Source: Actinosynnema pretiosum
GTDB taxonomy: Bacteria; Actinomycetota; Actinomycetes; Mycobacteriales; Pseudonocardiaceae
Length of the DNA: 64,000 nt
Assembly: GCF_024171695.1 (NCBI RefSeq)
Contig: NZ_JAMTCF010000003.1
Location: 419,548-483,547, forward strand
Direction: 5' to 3'
Shown: positions 27,619-37,626 of the stretch, piece after piece
How positions within the stretch are numbered: position 1 is the first letter of the stretch
How the letters are laid out: each line of letters opens with the position of its first letter
Made by a program: the position numbers and the translations under genes
The notes under the pieces: generated by a model
Seen by the model: the letters and a program-made list of their open reading frames with translations, nothing else
Told to the model about the DNA's origin: nothing
The model's database searches: none

Positions 27619-28209
27619 ATGACCGCCGCCGCGACACCCAAGGGCGTCCGCCGCCGCCAGGCGCTGGTGGAGGCCGCCGCGGAGCTGCTCGTGGAGGGCG
27701 GGTTCGCCGCGCTGCGCCACCGGGCCGTCGCCGAGCGCGCCGGTCTGCCGCTCGCCTCCACCACCTACTACTTCGACTCGATCGACGACCTCGTCACCGC
27801 CGCGCTGGAGCACCACGGCGACCTGGAGCTGGCGCGCGGCAAGGCCAGGCTCGCCGAGCTCGACCCCGACGACTGCGGCGGCGAGACCGTCACCGACCTC
27901 GTCCTGGAGCTCCTGCTCGGCCCGCCGGGCGGCGACCAGGACGCCGAGGCCGTCGTGCTGCGCTACGAGCGCCTCATCGCCACCGGCCGCCGACCCTACC
28001 TGCGCCCGCTCATGCACCGGCAGAAGAGCGCGCTGCACGACCTCATCCTCGACATCTTCGTCCGATCGGGCAGGCGGATCGGGCCCGAGCGCGTCGAGGA
28101 GCTGATCGCCCTCGTCGACGGCGCGGTCGTCAACGCCCTCATCGAGGTGAACCCGGACCCCAGGGGCGTCGCCAGGAAGATGCTCTCCCGCGCCCTGCAA
28201 CCCCGCTGA
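27619..28209 (+). CDS. TetR family transcriptional regulator
   Basis: The 196-aa protein has an N-terminal helix-turn-helix (RRRQALVEAAAELLVEGGFA then ALRHRAVAERAGLPLASTTYYF), typical of TetR, with a C-terminal ligand domain rich in helices. ATG 27619 is chosen as the first start before the HTH. It lies between two sigma/membrane-protein pairs. The target and ligand are unknown. Confidence 0.9.
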   Translation: MTAAATPKGVRRRQALVEAAAELLVEGGFAALRHRAVAERAGLPLASTTYYFDSIDDLVTAALEHHGDLELARGKARLAELDPDDCGGETVTDLVLELLLGPPGGDQDAEAVVLRYERLIATGRRPYLRPLMHRQKSALHDLILDIFVRSGRRIGPERVEELIALVDGAVVNALIEVNPDPRGVARKMLSRALQPR

Positions 28210-28255
28210 CCTCCCGCGCGTGTAGTTCGAGGGGAGGGGCGGAAGGGGTCTTCTG

Positions 28256-28783
28256 ATGGGCAAGGCGGACGAGCAGGCGTTCCGCGACTTCGCCGAGCGG
28301 CAGGCGGGCGCGCTGCGGCGCACCGCCTACCTGTTCTGCGGCGACTGGCACACGGCCGAGGACCTGATGCAGGCCACCCTGCTCAAGCTCTACCAGGCCT
28401 GGCACCGGGTGGAGTGGCGCGACAACGCCAACGCCTACGCCCGCAAGGTCCTGCTGCGCACCTGGCTGGACGAGCGGCGCAGACCGTGGCGCAGGGCGGA
28501 GCAGCGGGACGGGGAGCTGCCGGAGGTCGCGGACGCCGGAGCCGACCCGGACCTGGCGGGGGAGCGGTTGTGGGCGAGGGACCTGGTGCACGCGGGCCTG
28601 CTGCGCGTGCCGCCGAGACAGCGGGCGGTTCTCGTGCTGAGGTACTTCGAGGACCTGCCGGTGAGCGAGGTGGCCGTCGCGATGGGGTGCACCGAGGGGA
28701 CGGTCAAGAGCCAGACGGCTCGTGGACTGGTCGCGCTGCGCGCGGCCGTGGAAGCGTTGGAAGGGCGGGTGGTTGCGTCATGA
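28256..28783 (+). CDS. SigE-family ECF RNA polymerase sigma factor
   Basis: The 175-aa protein has region 2 (YLFCGDWHTAEDLMQATLLKLYQAW) and region 4 (RQRAVLVLRYFEDLPVSEVA then CTEGTVKSQTARG). It is paralogous to the 26249 gene. It overlaps the next gene by 4 bp (ATGA), which is the usual arrangement for a sigma factor with its anti-sigma factor. Confidence 0.93.
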   Translation: MGKADEQAFRDFAERQAGALRRTAYLFCGDWHTAEDLMQATLLKLYQAWHRVEWRDNANAYARKVLLRTWLDERRRPWRRAEQRDGELPEVADAGADPDLAGERLWARDLVHAGLLRVPPRQRAVLVLRYFEDLPVSEVAVAMGCTEGTVKSQTARGLVALRAAVEALEGRVVAS

Positions 28784-29568
28784 GCGAGGCTGAACTGCGG
28801 GAGGGGATGCTCGCCGCGCTGGGCGACGAGCCCCCGCTGGACTTCGACGCCGACGCGCTGATCAGGAAGGGCAGGCAGCGGCGCAAGCGCAGGCGCGCGC
28901 TGGCCGCCGTCGGCACGACCACGGCGCTGCTGCTGGTGACGGCGCTGTCGGTGCCGCTGGTGGTCGACAAGCTGCGCTCCGGCGCGGTGGACTCGGCCGG
29001 GTCGGGCCCGATCACGATCACCGGGGAGCAGTCCCCCGCGTCCGCCGAGCCCGACCCCGCCGAGGTGACGAGGGCCACGGGCAAGCCGACGCTGGAGAGC
29101 TCCGAGTCGGGCTGGGTCTACCACTACCTGCACGACATCTACCCCAACTACGGGGATCTGACGCTCGGCGACACCCGGCTCGTCGCGAACACCTTCCACG
29201 AGAAGGGCGACGACGAGGGCTCGCTCAGCTACGTCGTCCGCTACACCAGGAACGGCGCCAACGGGGTGCTGCGCGTCGAGGTCGGCGGCAGGGACTCGGG
29301 ACTGCGCTCCCTGTGCCCGGACAAGTCGTACTGCCACTCCGAGGAGCAGCAGCCGGACGGCAGCAGCCTCCAGGTGGCCAGCCACCCCGGTGGCGTGGAG
29401 GAGCCCGGCGGGCTGGAGTTCGTCCACCAGCGGTTGGACGGCCGCGTCGTGCGCGTCGTCAGCTACTACGCCGACCCGGCCGCTCCCGACGTGCAGCTCG
29501 ACCTGGACAACTACCAGGCCGCGCGGGGCATCGCCACGGACGCGAACCTCAAGACCAGCGTGGACTGA
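28780..29568 (+). CDS. Single-pass membrane protein, probable anti-sigma partner
   Basis: The 262-aa protein starts at ATG 28780 inside the sigma gene stop. A cytoplasmic N-terminus (SEAELREGMLAALGDEPPLD then FDADALIRKGRQRRKRRR) precedes one membrane segment (LLLVTALSVPLVVDKL) and a roughly 190-residue extracellular domain with two cysteines near residue 175 (SLCPDKSYC). The DFDADALIRKG motif parallels FDLDSVRSASK of the 26802 protein. Role inferred from coupling. Confidence 0.75.
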   Translation: MSEAELREGMLAALGDEPPLDFDADALIRKGRQRRKRRRALAAVGTTTALLLVTALSVPLVVDKLRSGAVDSAGSGPITITGEQSPASAEPDPAEVTRATGKPTLESSESGWVYHYLHDIYPNYGDLTLGDTRLVANTFHEKGDDEGSLSYVVRYTRNGANGVLRVEVGGRDSGLRSLCPDKSYCHSEEQQPDGSSLQVASHPGGVEEPGGLEFVHQRLDGRVVRVVSYYADPAAPDVQLDLDNYQAARGIATDANLKTSVD

Positions 29569-29581
29569 CTATCCTGACCGC

Positions 29582-31012
29582 GTGAGCAAGCCCCGCATCT
29601 CGAACGTCCTCGCAGGCCGCTACGCGTCAGCGGACCTGGTCCGGCTCTGGTCGGCCGAGCACAAGATCGTCCTGGAACGGCAGCTGTGGCTGGCCGTGCT
29701 CCGGGCGCAGGCCGAGCTGGGCGTCGAGGTGCCCGAGGGCGCCGTCGCCGACTACGAGCGCGTGCTGGAGCAGGTCGACCTGGCCTCCATCGCCGACCGC
29801 GAGCGCGTGACCAGGCACGACGTGAAGGCCCGCATCGAGGAGTTCAACGCCCTCGCCGGCCACGAGCACGTGCACAAGGGCATGACCTCGCGCGACCTCA
29901 CCGAGAACGTCGAGCAGCTCCAGGTGCTGCGCTCCCTGGAGCACGTCCGGGGCCGGGTGGCCGCCGTGCTGGCGCGCCTGGCCGGGCTCGCCGCCGAGCA
30001 CACCGGCCTGGTCATGGCGGGCCGCTCGCACAACGTGGCCGCGCAGGCCACCACCCTCGGCAAGCGCTTCGCCACCGCCGCCGACGAGCTGCTGGTCGCG
30101 TTCCAGCGGGTCGACGAGCTGATCGCCCGCTACCCGCTGCGCGGCGTGAAGGGCCCGGTCGGCACCGCGCAGGACATGCTCGACCTGCTCGGCGGCGACC
30201 GCGCGCGGCTCGCCGAGCTGGAGAGCGCCGTCGCCGGGCACCTCGGGTTCGAGCGGCTGTTCACCAGCGTCGGCCAGGTCTACCCGCGCTCGCTCGACTT
30301 CGACGTGCTCTCCAGCCTCGTGCAGGTGGCCGCCGCCCCGTCGTCGCTGGCCAAGACCATCCGGCTGATGGCGGGCCACGAGCTGGTCACCGAGGGCTTC
30401 AAGCCCGGCCAGGTCGGCTCCAGCGCCATGCCGCACAAGATGAACACCCGCTCGTGCGAGCGCGTCAACGGCCTGGCCGTGGTGCTGCGCGGCTACCTGT
30501 CCATGGTGGGCGAGCTGGCGGGCGACCAGTGGAACGAGGGCGACGTGTCGTGCTCGGTGGTGCGCCGGGTCGCGCTGCCTGACGCGTTCTTCGCGCTGGA
30601 CGGCCTGCTGGAGACGTTCCTGACCGTGCTGGACGAGTTCGGCGCCTACCCGGCGGTGGTGCAGCGCGAGCTGGACCGCTACCTGCCGTTCCTGGCCACC
30701 ACGAAGGTGCTGATGGCGTCGGTGCGCGCGGGCGTCGGCCGGGAGAGGGCCCACGAGGCGATCAAGGAGAACGCGGTCGCGGTCGCGCTGGCCATGCGCG
30801 AGCAGGGGCTGGCCGAGAACGACCTGCTTGACCGGCTGGCCGCCGACGAGCGGGTCCCGCTGGACCGGGCCGGGCTGGACGCGCTGCTGGCCGACCGGCT
30901 CTCGTTCACCGGGGTGGCCGAGGAGCAGGTGGCCAAGGTCGCCGAGGCGGTGGCCGCGCTGCTGGAGAAGCACCCCGGCGCCGCCGACTACGCGCCCGCG
31001 CCGATCCTCTGA
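29582..31012 (+). CDS. purB: Adenylosuccinate lyase
   Basis: The 476-aa enzyme acts twice in purine synthesis, cleaving SAICAR and adenylosuccinate. The GSSAMPHKMN signature near residue 279 carries the catalytic serine region, with HKGMTSRDLTEN and GRSHNVAAQATTLGKR (catalytic His) upstream. The GTG at 29582 has a TATCCT box 6 nt upstream and no ribosome site, consistent with a leaderless mRNA. The 31047-31082 hairpin follows. Confidence 0.97.
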   Translation: MSKPRISNVLAGRYASADLVRLWSAEHKIVLERQLWLAVLRAQAELGVEVPEGAVADYERVLEQVDLASIADRERVTRHDVKARIEEFNALAGHEHVHKGMTSRDLTENVEQLQVLRSLEHVRGRVAAVLARLAGLAAEHTGLVMAGRSHNVAAQATTLGKRFATAADELLVAFQRVDELIARYPLRGVKGPVGTAQDMLDLLGGDRARLAELESAVAGHLGFERLFTSVGQVYPRSLDFDVLSSLVQVAAAPSSLAKTIRLMAGHELVTEGFKPGQVGSSAMPHKMNTRSCERVNGLAVVLRGYLSMVGELAGDQWNEGDVSCSVVRRVALPDAFFALDGLLETFLTVLDEFGAYPAVVQRELDRYLPFLATTKVLMASVRAGVGRERAHEAIKENAVAVALAMREQGLAENDLLDRLAADERVPLDRAGLDALLADRLSFTGVAEEQVAKVAEAVAALLEKHPGAADYAPAPIL

Positions 31013-31046
31013 GCGCCTGACCGCCCGAGCGGTCGCACGACCTGAC

Positions 31047-31082
31047 ACCGCCCGGCCGGGGACCTCTCCCCGGTCGAGCGGT
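31047..31082. terminator. Bidirectional terminator between purB and the convergent lipoprotein
   Basis: A 15-bp stem (31047-31061 with 31068-31082) has one mismatch, one G-T pair and a 6-nt loop. It lies between convergent stop codons. Confidence 0.7.
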
Positions 31083-31089
31083 CCCGCGC

Positions 31090-31533
31090 TCAGCCCTCCC
31101 AGCGCAGCCAGCCGCGCGGACCGGCCTGGCACACCAGCCTGCGGCCGGTCGGGTCCACCGCCGTCGTCCCGACCTCCGCGCACGGGAACCCGCCCAGCGC
31201 GATCTGGTCGTACCGCCGGGTGTCCTCGCGCGCGCTGGTCGTCGTCGTGGGCGCGGGCGCGCTCGCGGGCGGTGGCGCCGTCGTGGTCGGCGCGGGCGGT
31301 GGCGGAGGGGCGGTCGTGCCCGCCACCGTCGGCCTCGCCGTGGTCGGCGCGGGCCGCACCGAGATGTCCACCTGCGGCACCAGCACCGTCGTCGGCGCGG
31401 GCTTGGCCGTCGTCGTGGTCGCGGCGGGCGTCGGCGCGGGCGCGGCCTGCGGCGAACCGCAGGCGGTGAGCAGCGCGAGCAGCGCGGCCCCGGTCAGCGC
31501 CGAGGCGCGCGCGAGTGCTCTCCGGTCCACCAC
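31090..31533 (-). CDS. Thr/Pro-rich lipoprotein
   Basis: The 147-aa product starts at GTG 31533, where a TAGTCT box ends 7 nt before the codon, favouring this start over the longer frame to 31569. The signal ARASALTGAALLALLTAC has a lipobox. About 70 residues of Thr/Ala/Pro repeats (TTTTAKPAPTTV, APTTTAPPPAS) follow, probably a wall-spanning linker. A short C-terminal domain contains FPCAEVG and RRLVCQAGPRGW cysteines. No family recognised. Confidence 0.7.
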   Translation of the reverse strand: MVDRRALARASALTGAALLALLTACGSPQAAPAPTPAATTTTAKPAPTTVLVPQVDISVRPAPTTARPTVAGTTAPPPPPAPTTTAPPPASAPAPTTTTSAREDTRRYDQIALGGFPCAEVGTTAVDPTGRRLVCQAGPRGWLRWEG

Positions 31534-31650
31534 GACGAGCAGACTAGGGGCGGCGGACCGCTGCTCCAAGCGGCGTATCCCGATCGGTCTAACGGCGGCG
31601 TGTCGCGCCGGAGCGCGGGGCGCGCTCCCCGGCGCGACCCACCGCCCGCG

Positions 31651-32415
31651 CTACAACCGCCCCGCGTCCACGATCCGCCGCAGGAACAACCGGGTCCGCT
31701 CGTGCTCCGGCTCGCCGAGCACCTGCGCGGGCGGCCCCGACTCCAGCAGCCTGCCCCCGTCCAGGAAGCACACCCGGTCGGCGACCTGCCTGGCGAAGCC
31801 CATCTCGTGCGTGGCCATCAGGATCGTCGTGCCCTGCGCCGCCAGCTCCCGCACCAGCCCCAGCACCTCGCCCACCAGCTCCGGGTCCAGCGCGCTGGTG
31901 ATCTCGTCCAGCAGCAGCAACCTCGGCCCGTGCGCCAGCGCCCTGGCGATCGCCACCCGCTGCTGCTGCCCGCCCGACAACCGGTCCGGGTAGGACCCCG
32001 CCCGGTCGGCCAGCCCGACCCGCGCCAGCAGCTCGCGGGCGCGCTCCTCGGCCTGCGCGCGCGGCGCGCCGTGCACCACCCGCGACGCGAGCGTCACGTT
32101 GTCCAGCACCGACATGTGCGGGAACAGGTTGTAGGCCTGGAACACCACGCCCATCCGCCGCCGCGCCACGTCCGCGTCGACCCTCGGGTCGGAGACGTCC
32201 TCGCCGTCGAGCAGCACCTGCCCGTCGTCCAGGTCCTCCAGCAGGTTCGCGCAGCGCAGCAGCGTCGACTTGCCCGAGCCGGACGAGCCGATCAGCGTCA
32301 CGACCTCGTGCTCGGCCACGTCCAGGTCGATCCCGTCGAGCACCCGGCGCCCGCCGTACTCCTTCACCACGTTCCGCAGCCCCAGCACGGGCTGCCCGGC
32401 CACCGGCCCGCTCAT
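31651..32415 (-). CDS. Polar amino acid ABC transporter ATP-binding protein
   Basis: The 254-aa ATPase has Walker A GSSGSGKST, Q-loop FQAYNLFPHMSV, LSGGQQQRVAIARAL signature and Walker B LLLLDEITSALDPE. These are typical of the GlnQ/HisP type. It begins at ATG 32415 inside the permease stop (ATGA). It is the last gene of the binding protein-permease-ATPase operon that imports a polar amino acid. Confidence 0.95.
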   Translation of the reverse strand: MSGPVAGQPVLGLRNVVKEYGGRRVLDGIDLDVAEHEVVTLIGSSGSGKSTLLRCANLLEDLDDGQVLLDGEDVSDPRVDADVARRRMGVVFQAYNLFPHMSVLDNVTLASRVVHGAPRAQAEERARELLARVGLADRAGSYPDRLSGGQQQRVAIARALAHGPRLLLLDEITSALDPELVGEVLGLVRELAAQGTTILMATHEMGFARQVADRVCFLDGGRLLESGPPAQVLGEPEHERTRLFLRRIVDAGRL

Positions 32416-33272
32416 CGCGCCCCCTGCCGCTCGGCCGCCCGCCGCGCCACCGCGTCGGCCAGCCGCCCCGACGGGATCGCCAGCAGCACGAACAGCAGCG
32501 CCGCGACCACGTACGGGGTGAAGTTGAACGTCTTGGCCTGCACGATCTGCGCCGCCCGCACCGCGTCCACCGCGCCGAGCACCGAGATCAGCCCGCAGTC
32601 CTTCTGCAGCGCCACGAAGTCGTTGAGCAGCGCGGGCGTCACCCGCCGCACCGCCTGCGGCAGCACCACCAGCCGCAGCGTCCTGCGGTGGTCCAGCCCC
32701 AGCGAGCGGGCCGCCGCGATCTGCGACGGGTGGATCGACTCGATGCCCGCGCGGAACACCTCGGCCACGTACGCGCTGTAGGTCAGCACCAGCGCGATCC
32801 CGCCCAGCACCACCGGGTCCGTCGGCACCCCGCCCAGCCGCAGCGCGGGCAGCCCGAACCCGACCAGGTACAGCAGGATGATCAGCGGCAGCCCCCGGAA
32901 CAGGTCCACGTACCCGGTGGCCAGCGCCCGCAGCGGGAACCACACCGGCCCGCGCAGCGTGCGCAGCCCGGCCAGCAGCACCGCCAGCACCAGCACGCAC
33001 GCCGCGCACACCAGCAGCACGCGCAGGTTCAGCCACAGCCCGTCCAGCACGGCGGGCAGCGCGTCCCACGCCACCTCCGAGTCGAAGAACGACGCCTTCA
33101 CCCTGGGCCAGCCGGGCGCCCCGGTCACCGTGAACCAGGCCGCCGCGGCGAACACCAGGGTCGACACCAGCGCCACGGCCGTGGACCGGCGGGCCCGCGA
33201 GCGCCGGTAGGCCAGCCGCTCCCGGTGCAGCTCGCTGACCGGGAGCGGCGCCCGCGCCGCGGAACCGCTCAC
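32412..33272 (-). CDS. Polar amino acid ABC transporter permease
   Basis: The 286-aa membrane protein is read from GTG 33272, inside the binding-protein stop codon (GTGA). It has the HisM-type permease domain with a [12 protein letters not shown] segment, a [12 protein letters not shown] and the EAA loop [20 protein letters not shown] then LGL near residue 180. About 5-6 membrane segments are seen, one ahead of the core domain. It forms the channel with the ATPase. Confidence 0.93.
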   Translation of the reverse strand: MSGSAARAPLPVSELHRERLAYRRSRARRSTAVALVSTLVFAAAAWFTVTGAPGWPRVKASFFDSEVAWDALPAVLDGLWLNLRVLLVCAACVLVLAVLLAGLRTLRGPVWFPLRALATGYVDLFRGLPLIILLYLVGFGLPALRLGGVPTDPVVLGGIALVLTYSAYVAEVFRAGIESIHPSQIAAARSLGLDHRRTLRLVVLPQAVRRVTPALLNDFVALQKDCGLISVLGAVDAVRAAQIVQAKTFNFTPYVVAALLFVLLAIPSGRLADAVARRAAERQGAR

Positions 33273-34138
33273 TTCAGGACGGGCGCGGAGCCCGAAGCGG
33301 ACATCCACTCCTGCTCGAGGGCGGCCAGGACGCCCCTGGAGCGCAGCGCCTCGACCGCCTGGGACACGCAGTTCGTCAGCGGGCTGCCCTTGTCCAGCAC
33401 GGCGCCGAACTGCTCCGGCTTGCCGTCACCCGCGGGGATCTGCCCGACGATCTTCGCGTCCTCCAGCTCGGCGGAGGTGACGTAGAGCGCGGTCTGCAGG
33501 TCGAGCACCAGCGCCTGCACCTGGCCCGCCCGCAGCGCGGCCTTGGCGTCGTCGTTGGTGTTGTAGACCGACACCTCCTGCGACGGCTGGAGCCGCTCCG
33601 CCGCGTCGTAGCTGGTCGTGCCGACCTGCGCGCCGATCTTCACGCCGCGCAGCGCCTCCAGCGACGTCACCGCCGCCGCGGGCGAGTCCTGGAGCGCGAT
33701 CACGGCCTGCGCCACGTCGTAGTAGGGCGCGGACATGTCGACGGACTGCTTGCGCTCGTCGGTGATCGAGAACTGGTTCAGGTCGAGGTCGAAGGTCTTC
33801 GGGCCGGGCTGGACGGCCGCGTTGAACTGCACCCGCACCCACTCGACGTCGGCCTTGGCGTAGCCCAGCTCCTCGGCCAGCGCGTAGGCCACGGCGGACT
33901 CGAAGCCCTTGCCGCTGGCCGGGTCGTCGTCGACGAACCACGGCGCGTAGGCGGGCTGGTCGGTGCCCAGGGTCAGCTTGCCCGAGGTCAGCGTCGGCAG
34001 CGCCCCCTTCTCGCAGGAGGCGGCGGACGCGGAGCCCGACGGCGCGGAGGAGGTCTCGTCGACGGGGGCGCACGCGGAGGCGGCGGCGATCGCGGCGGCG
34101 GCGATCAGCAGGGCGGGGGAGCGCATGGCGGTCATCAT
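33269..34138 (-). CDS. Polar amino acid ABC transporter substrate-binding lipoprotein
   Basis: The 289-aa protein has a lipoprotein signal ([16 protein letters not shown]) with lipobox cysteine near residue 23. The SBP_bac_3 domain begins [20 protein letters not shown] and includes [15 protein letters not shown] and [20 protein letters not shown] then APYY. These are typical of amino-acid binding proteins. ATG 34138 is used; ATG 34126 is an alternative. It is the first gene of the operon and divergent from purC. Confidence 0.93.
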   Translation of the reverse strand: MMTAMRSPALLIAAAAIAAASACAPVDETSSAPSGSASAASCEKGALPTLTSGKLTLGTDQPAYAPWFVDDDPASGKGFESAVAYALAEELGYAKADVEWVRVQFNAAVQPGPKTFDLDLNQFSITDERKQSVDMSAPYYDVAQAVIALQDSPAAAVTSLEALRGVKIGAQVGTTSYDAAERLQPSQEVSVYNTNDDAKAALRAGQVQALVLDLQTALYVTSAELEDAKIVGQIPAGDGKPEQFGAVLDKGSPLTNCVSQAVEALRSRGVLAALEQEWMSASGSAPVLK

Positions 34139-34189
34139 CCCCCGTACCGGGCGGATCGCTCACCTGCTGGGACAAGTACGCTGCTCCGC

Positions 34190-35077
<888 letters not shown>

Positions 35078-35093
35078 TCCTCCCCCTCTGAGC

Positions 35094-35134
35094 GCTCCGG
35101 CGCGGTCCCGATCTCCCGTGGACCGCGCCGGAGC
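35094..35134 (+). terminator. Terminator hairpin after purC
   Basis: A perfect 15-bp stem (35094-35108 with 35120-35134, GCTCCGGCGC start) has an 11-nt loop, 16 bp after the purC stop. Confidence 0.85.
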
Positions 35135-35232
35135 TGCTCCCGGCCGCCTCCCCCCCGGTTTTCGCGGAATCCGCATCCCGCCTTCACCCCGCCGTGGCGC
35201 GCGGTACACGCCCGTGCGGCGCACTGGTGGGC

Positions 35233-35892
35233 ATGGTCGCGCGCCTGGTGGTGTCGCTGTCGGGGATCGGCTCCGCACCGGTGGGGCCGAGCTCGGAACT
35301 GGCCGGTGAGCTGGGTCGCCGGGGTGTTCCGCTGTCGTTGTTGCTCGCGCCCGCGCACGTCCGGCGGGGCGAGGCGCTGGACTGGGTGCGGTCGCGGCTG
35401 GACGGGGGCGACGCGCTCGTGCAGCACGGGTTCGACCACCGCGACGACCCGTTCGCGCTGCGCAGGCGCGCCGAGTTCGCGGTGCTGCCCGCGCACGAGG
35501 CCGGGCTGCGGCTGGTGGCCGCCCGCGCCGCGTTCGCCCGCCACGGCCTGGCCACCGACGTGTTCGCGCCGCCGTCCTGGGTGGTCTCGCCCGGCGCGCT
35601 CCTCGCGCTGGCCAGGCACCGGTTCGCGGTGTGCGCCGACCTCGCGGGCGTGCGGGACCTGCGCACCGACCGGTACGTGGAGAGCCGGGTGCGCGGTGGT
35701 GGCCCCAAGGGGCTGGCCGCCGCGCTGCGCCGGGGCGGGGTGGTGCGGATCGGCGTCGACGCGGCCGACCTGCCGGGGCTGCGCGGCGCGGTGCTCGGCG
35801 CCGTGGACGTCGTGCTGGCCCACGGCGCCGACCCGACGACCTACGCCGACCTGGTGACCGGGTCAGACCTCGGTCGGCTCACCCGGCGCTAG
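35233..35892 (+). CDS. DUF2334/polysaccharide-deacetylase-like protein
   Basis: The 219-aa product (ATG 35233, in-frame GTG 35227 alternative) resembles DUF2334 proteins: LVVSLSGIGSAPVGPSSELA, the LLLAPAH strand, LVQHGFDHRDDPF with the metal-binding His-Gly-x-x-H pattern, and FAPPSWVVSPGALLAL. It is probably a NodB-fold hydrolase acting on a sugar or wall component. There is no signal peptide. Its last 30 bp overlap the convergent MBL gene. Confidence 0.75.
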   Translation: MVARLVVSLSGIGSAPVGPSSELAGELGRRGVPLSLLLAPAHVRRGEALDWVRSRLDGGDALVQHGFDHRDDPFALRRRAEFAVLPAHEAGLRLVAARAAFARHGLATDVFAPPSWVVSPGALLALARHRFAVCADLAGVRDLRTDRYVESRVRGGGPKGLAAALRRGGVVRIGVDAADLPGLRGAVLGAVDVVLAHGADPTTYADLVTGSDLGRLTRR

Positions 35893-36486
35893 CACCACCA
35901 CGGACGTCCCGGCGGGGGCCGTGGACGTGAGCACGGTGTGGTGCAGGGTCGGGTCCGCGAGCACGGCCTGGTGGATCGGCACCGCGACGCGCGGGGCGAT
36001 CGCGGCCAGGAAGTCGGCCGCCTCGGACAGCTTCAGCCACGGCGCGGCGGCGGGCAGGCCCAGCACGTCCACGGGCTCGCCGGGCGGGGCGAGCGAGTCG
36101 CCGGGGTGGTAGAAGCCGTCGACCAGGTAGCCGACGTTCGGCGGCAGCGGGATCGCGGGGTGGATCGCCTCGTGCGGCGCGGCCAGCACCCGCACGCGCG
36201 CGCTCCCCAGCTCCAGCTCGGCGCCCGGTTCGGCGGTGATCGCGCCCAGGTCCGGGTGCTGCTCGGCGGAACCGGGGTCGAGCACCAGGGTCGCGCCGGG
36301 GTTGGCCGCGAGCAGCGCGGGCAGCCGCGCCGGGTCGAGGTGGTCGGGGTGCTGGTGGGTGACCAGCACCGCGTCCAGCCCGGTGAGCTGCTCGAACCCG
36401 GTCGAGTAGGCACCGGGGTCGAACAGCAGGCGAGCCCCGCCCGCCTCCACGAGCAGGCAGGACTGGCCGAAGTGGGTGATCCTCAC
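35863..36486 (-). CDS. MBL-fold metallohydrolase
   Basis: The 207-aa protein has THQHPDHLD near residue 43, the signature metal-binding motif, and further histidines in APHEAIHP and DGFYHPGDS. It resembles UlaG-like hydrolases. The GTG at 36486 follows an AGGAG site. The substrate is unknown. The 3' end overlaps the convergent DUF2334 gene by 30 bp. Confidence 0.9.
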   Translation of the reverse strand: MRITHFGQSCLLVEAGGARLLFDPGAYSTGFEQLTGLDAVLVTHQHPDHLDPARLPALLAANPGATLVLDPGSAEQHPDLGAITAEPGAELELGSARVRVLAAPHEAIHPAIPLPPNVGYLVDGFYHPGDSLAPPGEPVDVLGLPAAAPWLKLSEAADFLAAIAPRVAVPIHQAVLADPTLHHTVLTSTAPAGTSVVVLAPGEPTEV

Positions 36487-36530
36487 GCGGTTCTCCTAGG
36501 TCGGGTGCCTCCGGTCCCGTTCTACCCCGG

Positions 36531-37505
36531 TCACCCCAGCTCGGCGAGCAGCGCCTGCTCGGTGGCGGCGTCCAGCCCGGCCCGGCGCGACCGGTCGAGC
36601 CCGAGCTCCCGCTCGTGCGCCAGCGCGTCCACCGCCGTCTCGGACACCGGCCGCACCCGCAGGCCCGCTTCGAGCGCGGGCCGGGGGTTGCGGAACATCA
36701 TCGCCTCGTACCCCTCGGGCAGCCACAGCGGCAGCGAGCGCGGCCCGGCCCACGGCTGCACGCCGTGCCGGTCGAGCAGGTCCACCGGCGCCCGGACCAG
36801 CTCGGTCCCCGACGGCGCCACCGCGCCCGCGATCTCGCCGAGCAGCAGGCTCAGCGGCTCGGCCGGGCCGACCCCGTCGCAGGTGCCGGTGATCCGCTGC
36901 TCGGCCGCGTCCACGACCCAGGCGGCGAGGTCGCGCACGTCCACGTGCTGCGCTGGCTGCTCGGGCGCGTCGGGCACGACCACCCGGCCGCCCAGGGACA
37001 TCCGGGCGGGCCAGTAGCCGAACCGGTCGCTGAGGTCGCCGGGCCCGGTGATCAGGCCCGCGCGCACGACGAACGCCCGGTCCTCCAGCGCGTCCCGCAC
37101 GGCGTTCTCGGCTGCGACCTTCAACGCCCCGTACCGCTCGGGCGTGACGGGCGCGTCCGGGTCGTCCTCGACCGGCTCCAGCAGCTCGGTGCTCGTGGAC
37201 GACGACGGGTCGGCGTAGACGGACCCGGTGGAGACGAACGTCCAGTGCCCGGCGCCCTCCCCGAGCACCCGCAGCGCCTCCCGCACCCACCCGACGGACC
37301 GCGCGACGTCCACCACCGCGTCGAACCGCTCGCCGTCCAGCGCGCCGAGCCCGTCGGCCCGGTCGACGACGACGAGCGAAGCCCCGTCCGGCACACCCCC
37401 GGACGCCCCGCGCGCCGCGCACACCACCTCGTGCCGCCGCCGCACGGCTTCGGCCGCGACCGCGCGACCGAGGAACACCGTCCCCCCGAGCACCAGTACT
37501 CGCAT
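36531..37505 (-). CDS. NAD-dependent epimerase/dehydratase
   Basis: The 324-aa extended SDR begins at ATG 37505 after GGAGGG; the frame remains open upstream to 37670 but would enter the divergent gene. It has the GGTVFLG nucleotide loop, VSTGSVYAD and the catalytic RYGALK tyrosine-lysine pair near residue 131. The pattern resembles the NAD(P)-binding reductases related to isoflavone or sugar epimerases. Substrate is unknown. Confidence 0.88.
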   Translation of the reverse strand: MRVLVLGGTVFLGRAVAAEAVRRRHEVVCAARGASGGVPDGASLVVVDRADGLGALDGERFDAVVDVARSVGWVREALRVLGEGAGHWTFVSTGSVYADPSSSTSTELLEPVEDDPDAPVTPERYGALKVAAENAVRDALEDRAFVVRAGLITGPGDLSDRFGYWPARMSLGGRVVVPDAPEQPAQHVDVRDLAAWVVDAAEQRITGTCDGVGPAEPLSLLLGEIAGAVAPSGTELVRAPVDLLDRHGVQPWAGPRSLPLWLPEGYEAMMFRNPRPALEAGLRVRPVSETAVDALAHERELGLDRSRRAGLDAATEQALLAELG

Positions 37506-37626
37506 GCCCTCCACCCTGCTCGCACCCGAGCCGCGCGGGCCAGCGACTCCGCCGATGGCGAACGGACGAACACACGTTCGGGTGGGCTTGGTCGAGGGCT
37601 CACCCGAACGTGCCGATGGATCTACG

